NCBI GenBank assembly: GCA_002783405.1
Contig: PFGG01000064.1
Span: 309,570-373,569 of the forward strand
Direction of reading: 5' to 3'
Length of the DNA stretch: 64,000 nucleotides
Source: a bacterium (Candidatus Blackallbacteria) CG13_big_fil_rev_8_21_14_2_50_49_14
GTDB taxonomy: Bacteria; Cyanobacteriota; Sericytochromatia; UBA7694
Below the pieces are notes generated by a model, which was not told where the DNA came from, ran no database searches, and worked only from the letters and a program-made list of their open reading frames with translations. How positions within the stretch are numbered: the stretch's first letter is position 1; each line of letters begins with the position of its first letter. Below are positions 6,966 to 16,300 of this stretch, one piece after another. The translations under genes and the position numbers were made by a program.

Positions 6966-8882
6966 TTATTCCAAAAACAGGTTGAGTCGTGTATTCCAGC
7001 CACCGAAGCCATCAGGCTCGATATTCTCGCATTCAGGATCGGGAATCCAATTTTTGCCATCAATGACAAATTTATAGGCATAGAGCCCTTTGAAAGGAAA
7101 TTCCTTTTCAAGCTTCCAGGTCGAAGTATTTGGAATCCGGGTCAGAAATTCGCGATCGGCTTTCCAGTCTGTAAATTCTCCAGCCAGTGCGATGCTCTGG
7201 GCTTCGGCATGTTCAAAATAAAAGGTGACTTTGCGCCCCTCTACAAAAGGAGAAGAGAAACGTTTTAAACCCCGTCTATAACGGTCATTGACGGCCTCTT
7301 TGACACATTTTCGTGGATGAATCAGCCCAAAACCCTGTCTTTCCAAGGGGATATTAAAGATTTTGTCTGTTGTTGAGGTGAGAATTTCTTTGACGCGACG
7401 GGGGCCGAGTTCTGGATTGGCTTCCAGCATCTGGGCAATGATCGAACAGACGATCGGGGCTGAGAAAGAGGTCCCATCGACATGTTGGTAGTGGATGCCG
7501 ACAATTTTTTGTTCGCGCAGTTTGTGTTGAATTCGGGCACGTATTTCTTCTGTGCTGAGTTTCAGAATATCTGAACCGAAGGGCAAATCCTCAAGTTGTT
7601 CAGCCACTGCCTCGGGCAATGCTGAATCAGAGAGACGGGCCAGTTTGCTGAGTGCCTCTGCTTCTTTATAGAGTTGGGTTTCTGGCAAAATTGGCGCAGC
7701 GACCCAGATGCCCGGCGCAATCAGTTCGGGTTTCATCAAACCATCGATGGTGGGGCCATAACTGGAATGGTACATATCATAGTAATGGCGACTGAGTTTG
7801 TTTTTATCGTCAAACCCCCCAACGGTCACGACAGAAGGGGCGTTGGCCGGTGGGGTAATCGCATTATCAGGGGAATTGCCATCGTTGCCCGCTGCCACAA
7901 CCACCACCACACCTGCTTGCCAAAGCGCTTCTGCCATTTGGTTGAGTGCATTGTCTAGATACGATTCTTCGCGACCTTCGCCCAGTGAAATATTGAGAAT
8001 GCGAATATTGTATTCTTTGTGGTGTTCGAGCACCCATTTCAAACCACGAATCATATATTCCGTTTTAATACAGCCTTGGCGATCGGTTGCTTTTAAGAGC
8101 ACGATATTGGCATTGCTGGCGATGCCCTTGTAAAGACCATTTGAAAGGTAACCATTGCCAGTTGCAGAGACAGACGTTTGCATCCCATGCCAGCAATTGT
8201 CTTGGGGTTTACCAAAATCATCATCCTCGGGGTCTGGAATATTGACATAGGCCAAAACCCGGTTATTGGGCATGATCAGATCGGGGTGAGGGAAAAATCC
8301 CGAATCGAGAAAAGCAATCGTGACTCCTTTGCCGGTATAACGTGTCACCGCATTGAGTCTTAAAGGGGTAGGAATAATTTCATAATCGCTTTGACTGTAA
8401 ATCGGAAAAAAACCACTCAGTTCAGAGACCAGACCTTCATTCGGGTATTTATTTGAGAGCAGGAAAATATCCTGGGGGGTTAATTTTTGGTTGTTTTCGT
8501 TTCTAAACAATTCAATTTGAGTGGGTTCTGTCAGCGATAAATATTCATCTAGAATTTCAGCTGTTTCTTCATCGATCAAAATATAACGATCAGGATCCGG
8601 GCCGTGTTGATAGATTTTGAGTTGAATTTTTCCATCATAGCGACGGATCACGTCTTCAATGATCAGGTCACACAAGGCCTGGGCATGAATGGAGGTTCCA
8701 TAATAGAGCATTAAGATACACAAATCATGCAAAACATGCCATTGTTCCTGGCGCTTGATTTTCTCAAGCAGTTCCAGTTTGTGTTGTTTCCAGTGTTTGT
8801 CCAGCGGTTTATACTGTCTGGAATGTAAGGTGGCTATATAGGCGCCAATATAAGCTTTGATCAGATGTTGTAATGTATCCAT
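6966..8882 (-). CDS. Subtilase (S8) with C-terminal CBM48/AMPK-glycogen-binding domain
   Basis: A 638-aa protein with an intact subtilisin core: Asp193 in IAFLDSGF, His232 in CWHGMQ, oxyanion Asn333 in AAGNDG, and Ser472 in GTSFSAP. The last 90 residues (about 550-638) match the glycogen-binding E-set domain: VTFYFEHAEAQSIALAGEFTDW, then GLYAYKFVIDGKNWIPDP. Residues 45-120 resemble the first part of a tyrosine-recombinase catalytic fold (LHDLCILMLYYGTSIHAQAL, then RYILIDEETAEILDEYL), but the catalytic Arg position is His. There is no signal peptide, so an intracellular protease is likely. A helical insertion (about 400-465) sits before the Ser motif. This architecture is unusual. Confidence 0.9.
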   Translation of the reverse strand: MDTLQHLIKAYIGAYIATLHSRQYKPLDKHWKQHKLELLEKIKRQEQWHVLHDLCILMLYYGTSIHAQALCDLIIEDVIRRYDGKIQLKIYQHGPDPDRYILIDEETAEILDEYLSLTEPTQIELFRNENNQKLTPQDIFLLSNKYPNEGLVSELSGFFPIYSQSDYEIIPTPLRLNAVTRYTGKGVTIAFLDSGFFPHPDLIMPNNRVLAYVNIPDPEDDDFGKPQDNCWHGMQTSVSATGNGYLSNGLYKGIASNANIVLLKATDRQGCIKTEYMIRGLKWVLEHHKEYNIRILNISLGEGREESYLDNALNQMAEALWQAGVVVVVAAGNDGNSPDNAITPPANAPSVVTVGGFDDKNKLSRHYYDMYHSSYGPTIDGLMKPELIAPGIWVAAPILPETQLYKEAEALSKLARLSDSALPEAVAEQLEDLPFGSDILKLSTEEIRARIQHKLREQKIVGIHYQHVDGTSFSAPIVCSIIAQMLEANPELGPRRVKEILTSTTDKIFNIPLERQGFGLIHPRKCVKEAVNDRYRRGLKRFSSPFVEGRKVTFYFEHAEAQSIALAGEFTDWKADREFLTRIPNTSTWKLEKEFPFKGLYAYKFVIDGKNWIPDPECENIEPDGFGGWNTRLNLFLE

Positions 8883-8889
8883 AAGAAAC

Positions 8890-9096
8890 CTACTTAATCA
8901 CTTTGTGGGCAATCAAGGCCTGATAGTATTCAATGGCCTTGGGGCATGAACCATCTGATTCGATCCATCGGGGGTTGTGACTGGTGATCACTTCCAGGAT
9001 CTGTTTTTCTACGTTTTTGTGAAAGGGGATAATGGCGTCATCCACCTCCCGTTCACAAACCGGGCAGACGTAGCGATTGTCCAGATGGGGGTCCAT
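8890..9096 (-). CDS. Small CxxC protein
   Basis: A 68-aa protein beginning MDPHLDNRYVCPVCEREVDD. It has a CPVC knuckle and a third Cys in the C-terminal part (DGSCPKAIEYY), so it may bind a metal. The ATG at 9096 has AAGGAG six bases upstream, so I prefer it to an ATG six codons further up. It ends 7 bp before the subtilase gene and probably heads that operon. Function unknown. Confidence 0.6.
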   Translation of the reverse strand: MDPHLDNRYVCPVCEREVDDAIIPFHKNVEKQILEVITSHNPRWIESDGSCPKAIEYYQALIAHKVIK

Positions 9097-9146
9097 GGTG
9101 GGCTCCTTGGGCATTTTTATCGTTCTATATTAACACAGGCCTCTAT

Positions 9147-9187
9147 GAAAAACCGGCAGAATCCAAGAGATTTGGTTCCTGCCGGTT
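9147..9187 (-). terminator. Rho-independent terminator of the SnoaL-like gene
   Basis: On the minus strand AACCGGCAG pairs with CTGCCGGTT around a 19-base loop region and is followed by a run of T. It lies 18 bp after the stop of the SnoaL-like gene. Confidence 0.75.
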
Positions 9188-9204
9188 GAGTCAATATTCA
9201 AGTA

Positions 9205-9564
9205 CTAGCCTTTGTTATAGTAAAAACGCTCATGAACGATTTGATCGTTTGTCCAGGTTTGAACAGAAACCTGCTCCATTTTGGCTCTAAAACCATTTTT
9301 AAAGCTTACATCCATCCAATTTTCGATCATGACAATGCCTGTTTCATCATTCCAGGCTAAATTCGTAACGCCGCCATCGTGAAAGGCTTCGATACTTTCT
9401 AAAAATGCAATTTCACGTTCGCGGTTCGCGCTTTTGCCCTGGGTGGGCTCCTCAGCGTTTTCCTGCATGACGACATCTTCTGCGTAGTATTTATCAAAGG
9501 CTTCGAGCAGTTTTCCGCTAAAAATCATTTGGTAAAGATCGCTGGCTTTTTCTTTGATACTCAT
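9205..9564 (-). CDS. SnoaL/NTF2-like protein
   Basis: A 119-aa protein with the cone-shaped NTF2-like pattern: N-terminal helix SIKEKASDLYQMIFSG, FDKYYAEDVVMQEN, GKSANREREIAFLESIEAF, then beta strands ending in QTWTNDQIVHERFYY. Such proteins are small-molecule isomerases/hydrolases or just binding domains; the ligand is unknown. The ATG at 9564 has AAGGAG nine bases upstream, better than an ATG 17 codons upstream. It is a single-gene unit with its own terminator. Confidence 0.75.
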   Translation of the reverse strand: MSIKEKASDLYQMIFSGKLLEAFDKYYAEDVVMQENAEEPTQGKSANREREIAFLESIEAFHDGGVTNLAWNDETGIVMIENWMDVSFKNGFRAKMEQVSVQTWTNDQIVHERFYYNKG

Positions 9565-9818
9565 ATTTTGGGTCTCCTTGTGATTAAAAACAGGCTTGGG
9601 TTCATGTTTTTCCATTCAGCGAAGCTCATCGGCAGCAAGAAAATATGAATACAGTGAATATTTTGCTGTCATGATTTATCTCTGAATAGTCATTATCATA
9701 ACTGTTTTGATTATATAGTTCAATATCAAATAGTTTATTTTTAAATTAATTTTTTGAAGTCTTCAGCTTCCTGTGGATCTGCTCTGGGTTGAGACTGGAA
9801 TTATGCTATGATGGCGCC
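9565..9818. other. AT-rich divergent intergenic region
   Basis: About 250 bp between the SnoaL-like gene (minus) and the RluA-type gene (plus). It is AT-rich from 9640 to 9760 and probably holds both promoters. TTATGATAATGACTATTC (minus strand, about 9690-9707) weakly resembles a Fur box (half-site TGATAAT good, the other half poor). No ORF worth calling. Confidence 0.4.
9805..9812 (+). promoter_or_regulatory. Extended -10 box directly upstream of the RluA-type gene
   Basis: TGCTATGAT (9804-9812, TATGAT at 9807-9812) is an extended -10. Transcription would start about 7 bases later, at or next to the ATG at 9819. There is no Shine-Dalgarno sequence before that ATG, which fits a leaderless mRNA (inference). 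Confidence 0.45.
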
Positions 9819-10889
9819 ATGCAAGACTGGGAATATGACGAAGATTGGGCTGAAGATGATGAGCCGGAACTGCTGCCTGATGAGCCTGCAGCAGTTGAAT
9901 TGGCGCGTTTGCAGTTTGAAATTCCCCATTTTTCTCAAAGAACCCGAATCGATAGTTTTCTAACCCGCCATTTGCGCTATGCAACCCGCAATCGGATTCA
10001 AAAAGCGATTGCGGAAGGGCGAGTCACCGTCAACGGCAAAAATGTCAAAAATTCTTGCCCTTTGCATCGGGGCGATCTGGTTGAAATTACCCTGAAGCGA
10101 CCTGCAGCTACAGATATGGTCGCTCAGGAAATTCCCTTGGACATTCTCTATGAGGATGAAGATTTGATTGTCTTGAATAAACCCCCCGGTATTGCTGTGC
10201 ATCCGACCTATCAGCATTGGGATGGCACGCTGGCCAATGGATTACTCTGGCATTATCGACAGCAGGTAGGGGATATGAGCGCCCCCTTTAAGCCGGGCCT
10301 GATTCACCGTCTGGATAAAAACACTTCAGGTGTATTGGTGGTGGGCAAAACTTTATTGGCCAAACGCAAACTCAGCCGCCAGTTTGAGGAGCGTTTAACT
10401 GGCAAAATCTATTGGGCCTTGGTTTGGGGAGTACCCCGTCATCAGAAGGGGATTCTTGAAACCAATTTAGGGGTTAGTAAAAAAAATCGCATGCAAATTG
10501 ATGTTTTCCCGCTGCATGGCCCCGATGGAAAACCTGCCAAAACGGGCTGGGAGGTATTGGAGAAAGCAGGGGGATTTTCACTCTTGCGCGTGGTTTTATT
10601 TACAGGTCGAACGCACCAGATCCGATCGCATCTGCGACATTTGGGACATCCGATCGTCGGAGACGCAACCTATGGGGGTCTTCATGGAGAAGGCTTTGAC
10701 TATCCAGAGAAAGACACCTGGCTGCCTCAATTGCAGGCGATTATTTCGAGACAGGCTTTGCACGCGGGGCATCTTGAGGTCAATCATCCGGCCACGGGTC
10801 AACGCATGGCTTTTCAAGCTCCCTTGCCTGCAGATATTCTGGCTGCATTGGAGTGGCTGCGTCAATTCACCCAAGCTCAACCTGAATGA
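9819..10889 (+). CDS. RluA/RluD-type RNA pseudouridine synthase
   Basis: A 356-aa enzyme: acidic N-terminal tail (1-30), S4 RNA-binding domain (about 42-95, RIDSFLTRHLRYATRNRIQK and VTVNGKNVK), then the RluA catalytic domain with HRLDKNTSG, where Asp166 is the catalytic nucleophile. Other family blocks are LNKPPGIAVHPT and FTGRTHQIRSHLRHLGHPIVGD. It isomerises uridine to pseudouridine in 23S rRNA or tRNA; the exact site cannot be assigned. The ATG at 9819 is preferred over an upstream TTG because the region between them holds an extended -10 box. Confidence 0.92.
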   Translation: MQDWEYDEDWAEDDEPELLPDEPAAVELARLQFEIPHFSQRTRIDSFLTRHLRYATRNRIQKAIAEGRVTVNGKNVKNSCPLHRGDLVEITLKRPAATDMVAQEIPLDILYEDEDLIVLNKPPGIAVHPTYQHWDGTLANGLLWHYRQQVGDMSAPFKPGLIHRLDKNTSGVLVVGKTLLAKRKLSRQFEERLTGKIYWALVWGVPRHQKGILETNLGVSKKNRMQIDVFPLHGPDGKPAKTGWEVLEKAGGFSLLRVVLFTGRTHQIRSHLRHLGHPIVGDATYGGLHGEGFDYPEKDTWLPQLQAIISRQALHAGHLEVNHPATGQRMAFQAPLPADILAALEWLRQFTQAQPE

Positions 10890-10904
10890 CCAGACTGAAT
10901 AGAT

Positions 10905-10933
10905 TTGTAGCTGCTGATTTTCTAAGCTAAAAT
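10905..10933 (+). promoter_or_regulatory. Promoter of the six-gene ABC/propeller operon
   Basis: TTGTAG (10905-10910), 17-bp spacer, TAAAAT (10928-10933). It lies about 35 bp before the first ATG of the operon, just after the RluA-type gene. Confidence 0.5.
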
Positions 10934-10967
10934 AAGACTCAGACTGAGAGAGAAAAGGCTAAACCTG

Positions 10968-12293
10968 ATGTTACGTGCTGAAAACCATATTGATTTGGAT
11001 GCCGTTCGCAAATGGACGCAGACCTGGGATGAAAGCCAGTATATAGAGTATTTTGAAAGCCAAATTGCAGACCGTCAGAAACGTCTGAAAGTTCGCTCCT
11101 CGATGGAGGAAAATATCGTCAAGATAAAAAAAATCTGTCGAGACCTGGGAGATGAACTTACGTTCTACTCCTATTTACAGCTTTTGAACAGAATCGTCTT
11201 CAATTGTTATTTTAAACGGGGCAATTCAGCCTTGCAGATTGCCAATTTTTATGAAGAGATCATTCTGCCTGCAGATCAGGAAACCCGCATGAAAATGTTT
11301 GCCTACGACGCTGGCAAACGTGAAGTGGGCGAGCTTCAAATCGAAATTCAGGATCAACAGGTCGGTCAATTGGGGGAACAGAGTGATATGTTCCACCTGG
11401 TCTATGATGCTTGTTTTCTGACAGAAGATGAGCTCTTTGATGAAGGGCAGTCTGTTTTGACAGAAAAACCCAACCATCCCTCGTTTTCAGTGACCTCAGT
11501 CGATGATGATTATCTGACCCTTAAAATTTGGAATCCAGAAGCTTTGGATTTACCTCTGCATCAGTTTATTGATCTGTTTCTCTACCACTGTTCAACCCGT
11601 TTGAATCTAAATTTCAAGCGCACGCTCTTTGATTTGCCCTTCGAGAAAAAAGGCAAAGCGATGAAACTGACCTTGCCCTTACAACCCAAGCCTTTGGATG
11701 CCTTGCCTTTGCTTTATTTCAATGCGGCGGCTCACCATTTGCCGCCACGAATTCGCTACCTGTCTTTTTATCATGCGGTATCGCACTTTTTTAAACGCGC
11801 AACGCATATCGTGATTCGTGAAAAAATGCAGAATATGTTTTCAACAGGCAATAGCCAGGATCCCCGTCAATTAAAAAAAATGTCGCGCTCGATCAATACC
11901 CTGAAAGAAACTTTCAGTGAGAAAGAATCGCTTGAACTGGTCTTGCGTGGGGCACTCAGCTTTGAAAAATTAGGCACCTGGCTCGAAGAAGATTTTCGCC
12001 GCAAAGAGTGGTTTGCTCAACCCCATGAGCGTTACCGGGATTTACCGCCTTTGATCGGTGTTTCTGAAAAAGAAATGCTGCGGGCTTTGGTGGAACGTAT
12101 TTATGCCTTGAAATGTAGCATTGAAGATTTGCGTGATGAGCATGATAATTTTATTTGGTTGGGAAGTCTCGATGATGAGCTCTTGCGGCGTGAGCTTCCC
12201 TTGATTCGTTACCTGGCTGCTCAGGTGATTGAGCATTGGAGTGTTTCCGCTCTGGCAGAGGAATCTGATGCAATCCCAGAGGATGGGTTATGA
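10968..12293 (+). CDS. Uncharacterised protein, first gene of the ABC/propeller operon
   Basis: A 441-aa soluble protein with no signal peptide and no firm family match. The first 150 residues are charged and helical; the middle has beta-rich segments (FSVTSVDDDYLTLKIWNP); the C-terminal 200 residues are helical (PPRIRYLSFYHAVSHFFKRA, then LVERIYALKCSIEDLRDE, then RELPLIRYLAAQVIEHW). That tail has the look of a HEPN-type helical domain whose RNase motif (R-x4-6-H) is not preserved; this is a pattern-level guess. The stop overlaps the next start by 4 bp (ATGA), so it is coupled to the metallophosphoesterase. Confidence 0.6.
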   Translation: MLRAENHIDLDAVRKWTQTWDESQYIEYFESQIADRQKRLKVRSSMEENIVKIKKICRDLGDELTFYSYLQLLNRIVFNCYFKRGNSALQIANFYEEIILPADQETRMKMFAYDAGKREVGELQIEIQDQQVGQLGEQSDMFHLVYDACFLTEDELFDEGQSVLTEKPNHPSFSVTSVDDDYLTLKIWNPEALDLPLHQFIDLFLYHCSTRLNLNFKRTLFDLPFEKKGKAMKLTLPLQPKPLDALPLLYFNAAAHHLPPRIRYLSFYHAVSHFFKRATHIVIREKMQNMFSTGNSQDPRQLKKMSRSINTLKETFSEKESLELVLRGALSFEKLGTWLEEDFRRKEWFAQPHERYRDLPPLIGVSEKEMLRALVERIYALKCSIEDLRDEHDNFIWLGSLDDELLRRELPLIRYLAAQVIEHWSVSALAEESDAIPEDGL

Positions 12294-13324
12294 TGCTTAA
12301 GCTTTTAACCCGACTGGTAGGGGGGGCTTTGTGCTTGCTGTTGGCGGGAACTGAAGCTCAAGCCTTTGAAAAAGTCAAATTTATTAACTTCAGTGATATG
12401 CATCTTTCCCTCAAGGGCAAAAATGCAATGAAAATGGGATCCTCCAGTGAGGAAATTGTCAAAACCTGTGTTCAGGTGGCCAATCAGACCCCAGAGCTTG
12501 ATTTTGTTTTGCTGACGGGCGATCTTCTTCAAGATGGCGAACCCTATAACCTGGATATGATTCGCTATTATCTTGATCAGTTAAAAGTGCCTTATTATGT
12601 CGTTCCAGGCAACCATGATATGAGTCCTGTGCATGCCCATGATGCCCAAGCCCCCATTTTTCCAGGTATTTCAAAAACTGTTTTTGTCTGGGCCTTTCAA
12701 GGCCATGGTTTTCAAGGCCCAGAATATCACTGGAGTGCCGATCCTGTTCCCGGCTTGCATTTGGTCGGAATTGACACCACCCTCCCCGGTACCTGGGGAG
12801 GGCAGGTGCCTGAAAAAGAAATGCGTTGGTTGGAACAGGATTTAAAAAAGAATCAGGGGAAATTGATTCTTCCCCTTTCGCACCATAATTTTATTGAGCA
12901 AACCCCCGATGATCATGACAAGACCCAGAACTTTGTCGTAGCAAATGCCAAGGCTGTACGTTCTGTTTTTGAAAAATACCGACCCCAGGTACAATTTGTG
13001 ATTTCAGGGCACCATCATTTGGTTGGCTTGCGCCAACATCAGGGGATTGCCTATTTTTCAAACCCGAGCACCACGACTTGGCCCATGATGTATACCGAAT
13101 ATGAGTTAACGCCAAAGCAATTGCATTATGCTTCAAAATTTTTGCCTTTGGCTCCTGCCTTGCAGGAAGAGGCCCATCGCAATCTTTTGACTGATACTTG
13201 GTGGCGACCCAGTCAGGCTGCACCTGGCAAAGCGGGGGATGCCCTCTTAGAAGCGCAATTTTTGGGAGAAGCACATGAGCGTCAGGGAATACTTGCGCTT
13301 CAGCCTTGGAATCAAGCCCCTTGA
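12290..13324 (+). CDS. Exported metallophosphoesterase (calcineurin-like)
   Basis: A 344-aa protein with a Sec signal peptide (about residues 1-25: LLTRLVGGALCLLLAG, cleavage after AQA). The mature part has all metallophosphatase motifs: Asp36/His38 (FSDMHL), Asp78 (TGDLL), GNHD (107-110), SHHNF and SGHHHLVG. These enzymes use two metal ions to hydrolyse phosphomono- or diesters, for example cyclic nucleotides or nucleotides in the periplasm. A cyclic-nucleotide-binding domain is encoded by the next gene, so a cyclic nucleotide or related substrate is worth testing (inference). Second gene of the operon. Confidence 0.85.
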   Translation: MMLKLLTRLVGGALCLLLAGTEAQAFEKVKFINFSDMHLSLKGKNAMKMGSSSEEIVKTCVQVANQTPELDFVLLTGDLLQDGEPYNLDMIRYYLDQLKVPYYVVPGNHDMSPVHAHDAQAPIFPGISKTVFVWAFQGHGFQGPEYHWSADPVPGLHLVGIDTTLPGTWGGQVPEKEMRWLEQDLKKNQGKLILPLSHHNFIEQTPDDHDKTQNFVVANAKAVRSVFEKYRPQVQFVISGHHHLVGLRQHQGIAYFSNPSTTTWPMMYTEYELTPKQLHYASKFLPLAPALQEEAHRNLLTDTWWRPSQAAPGKAGDALLEAQFLGEAHERQGILALQPWNQAP

Positions 13325-13353
13325 GTGGGAATTTGTCGAGGGGAGAAGAGAAA

Positions 13354-16300
13354 ATGGAAAATTCACAATTTGCCCATATCAAAGATCAAGCACTTATTCA
13401 GGCCTTGACTTCGCGAGAATGGGTGAAACAGGAGACCATCAGCAAAGTTCTGCTTGAGCAAAATGCTGGTTTTCAGTCTGCAACCTATGAATTGCAGGGA
13501 CTTTTTTACGAATTGCACTTGCGGGAGCGCTGTTTGCGTGTGAAAGAGTCAGTTAGCCTGACGTCCTTGGGTGAGATTGAGCTGGCTCCCAATGAAAAAA
13601 CACCTTTTCATGCGCAAGATTGGAAACCCTGGGGGGAAGGGGTTGTCCTGATTGACCCCGCCCAGCCCCACATCGTGGACTGGTTAAAAGAATCTGAATG
13701 GCCTTCCCGTGGTTTGGTCTTGAGTTCCAAACGCAGCTATATTTACAGTCCTGAACTGGTGCATCAGCCCTGGTTGGGGCTTGCTTCCTATAGTTTAGAT
13801 CCCCGGAGTTCTGTGGCCGAGCAGCAAGCTTCTACAGGCCCTTATGATTTATATGTTTCAACCGGACAGGATCGGGTTTGTTTGGTCGATCGGGCAGCCG
13901 GCGAATTGAGCCTGATTTCCACTCAAAACCATACCTTGAGTGAAAAATATTCATTGCGGGATCCGGGTTCTCGCTTTAGTTTGAATCTGGTTTTTGATGA
14001 GAAAAAGCATCAAATCTATTTTACCGATCAGGAAGCACCCTATCTTTCGGTTTTGGATATTCAGGGGGGATCGCTGGAACAATATACCCTGGATCCTGAA
14101 ATTCCAGGCAATTTGTGGTTAGATGCAAAGAATGAGCGCCTCTATCTGTTAATCAAATCGCCCCAGATTTTGATCCGCTGTTTAAAGCTCTCTACCCTGG
14201 AAACCTTGTATGAAGCCCCTTTGCCAGGGGAGCTGTGGAGCCGGGTCTCTCAGGCGCCAACAGATTTGCTTTTGCTCACGCCCCAGGCTTTGGTGGTGAT
14301 GATGCGCCATGCCGAGACAGGCCGACCCTGGCTGATCTTTCTCAACCCCAACGATTTAAGTCAGATCTCTGAAATCCAATTGGAATCCCCCCTTCCCCCC
14401 ACACTCCTGGCCTTGGCGGATCAGAATCCGCTGCGGAGACAAACGCGCAAATTGGCAGATCTGCTGGTGGATGGGGGTTATATTGAGGCTGAGAAGATCC
14501 TTGAACTTTTTCCATCTCAGCTTCCGCAGCCGGTAGATTCAGAGGAGACAGTCCTGGAGATTATCACACCTGAAAATCGCGTGGTTGAAGTTTTGGATGG
14601 CGAGGGAGAGCTGATCTCCCGATCGGTTGAAGATTTGCCTGCTCGGGTTGTTGCCACGCCATCTCCTGTTCTCGCCAAGATCCCCAGACTGCCAGCCTTG
14701 CTTTCTCTTTCTCCGATAGAATCGATGGCCCGTCAGGCAAAGCCCAGAAAAACCGACAATCTTCCTCTGCCAGAAGAAGTGGTGGGCATGATTCTTCAAA
14801 TACTTAGTGCATCTTTCTTTGCGCAAACAGGTCTGGATTTGAGTCAAGATTCAGAGGCTTTAGAAAAATTACGTGATCAGGCTCATTATGTGCGCATTCG
14901 TCTTCAGGATTATGATGCCGCCCGTGTATTTTTGCCTGATCTGTATCAGGGAAAATCTTTGCAGACGGTTGTTTTGCGAGACTCCGTTTTGACCATGCAG
15001 GAATTGGTTCAGCACTCACTGCGCAAACCCTTTGAAACCCCCCCTACCCATTGTCCTGCTTGTCGCACCCCGCTCTTGGGAATTTGGGATTGTCCAAGTT
15101 GTGGCTTGGAGTTATTAAGCCCCGAGCGTGCAATGAAACGCAGCATGGGCTCTGTGCTTGCGCAAACTTGGTTGCCTCCGGGTTATTTTGTGATTCCCGA
15201 TGTCAATGAGGGGCGTTTGCTGCTGATCAATACGCAGCGTTTCAATTATGTAACCTGGCAAATGAATTTTAAAGTTTTGCCTGGAACCAAACAGCCATGG
15301 GATATGCTTTGGCTCGAAAATTTCCATGTTTTGGTAACGGATCGCATGTCCAACCGGGTTTTTGAATGCGATGCCGGTGGGCGTGAGGTTTGGCATCTTG
15401 AAATTGAAAAACATCCAGAATTGCGCCTTTTGGAGCCTGTCAAAGCGACGCGCTATCAACGAGATGGGGGAACGCATCGCACCCTGATTGTCGATCGGGG
15501 CCATCACCGCATTCTGGAGGTCAGCCCGGATCAGAAAATTACCTGGGAATGGGGGCACAGAAGCCGCCGTGGCAGCTCAGATGTTTTACTGGATTTGCCC
15601 AGCGATGTGCAGTATACCCATGAACTCAGTTATCTGATTACGGATACAGGCAATGACAGGGTATTGGAGATTCGAGAAGGTCGGGTTTTCAGAAGGTTCG
15701 GAGATTACCTTGAATTGAAGCGCCCTGTGGCTGCACAGCGGTTGCTCAATGGAGAAACCTTGATTGCCGATGCCGGACATTATCGGCTTTTGATTGTAGG
15801 CTCCGATGGTTTACCCGAGCAGGAAGTGGTTTATTACCGACCCGGTTTAGACGAACGTTTTCGCATGGATGAACCCTTGCATATGGTGCGACGTGAAAAT
15901 CAGAATGTGGTGTTGATTGATCGGAACCGGGTAATGGAGATCAATGTATTAGAGAAAAAGATTGTCTGGTTTAGCTTTTTACATGAATTGCATATGGAAA
16001 TTCTGCCTGCAGAATTGCCTGAAGAATTTCCACATCGGATGGATACCAGCAAAGGTTTTGAACAATTCAAAGAACCCACACCGCCTTCGGTTATTACCCT
16101 GCAGGCCATGCTCAAGCAAATTCCTTTGTTTGCAGGGGCTCCCTGGCATTTTTTCGAGAAGCTTGAAAAAATTCTGCACCTGCATACCTACCGCAAAGGT
16201 GAAAGGGTGCTTGAAAAAGGAAAAATCGGCCGCTCGATGTTTTTTCTCTTGAGTGGGAGTATTGAAATTCTCAATGAAGGTGATGGCGAAGCGGGCATGA

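Noticed and set aside
9680..9710. Fur-box-like sequence
   Set aside because: Only one half-site fits TGATAAT; the other half matches poorly, so it is not called as a binding site.
12891..13382. 163-codon minus-strand frame opposite the metallophosphoesterase
   Set aside because: The plus-strand metallophosphoesterase has all motifs; this frame has none.
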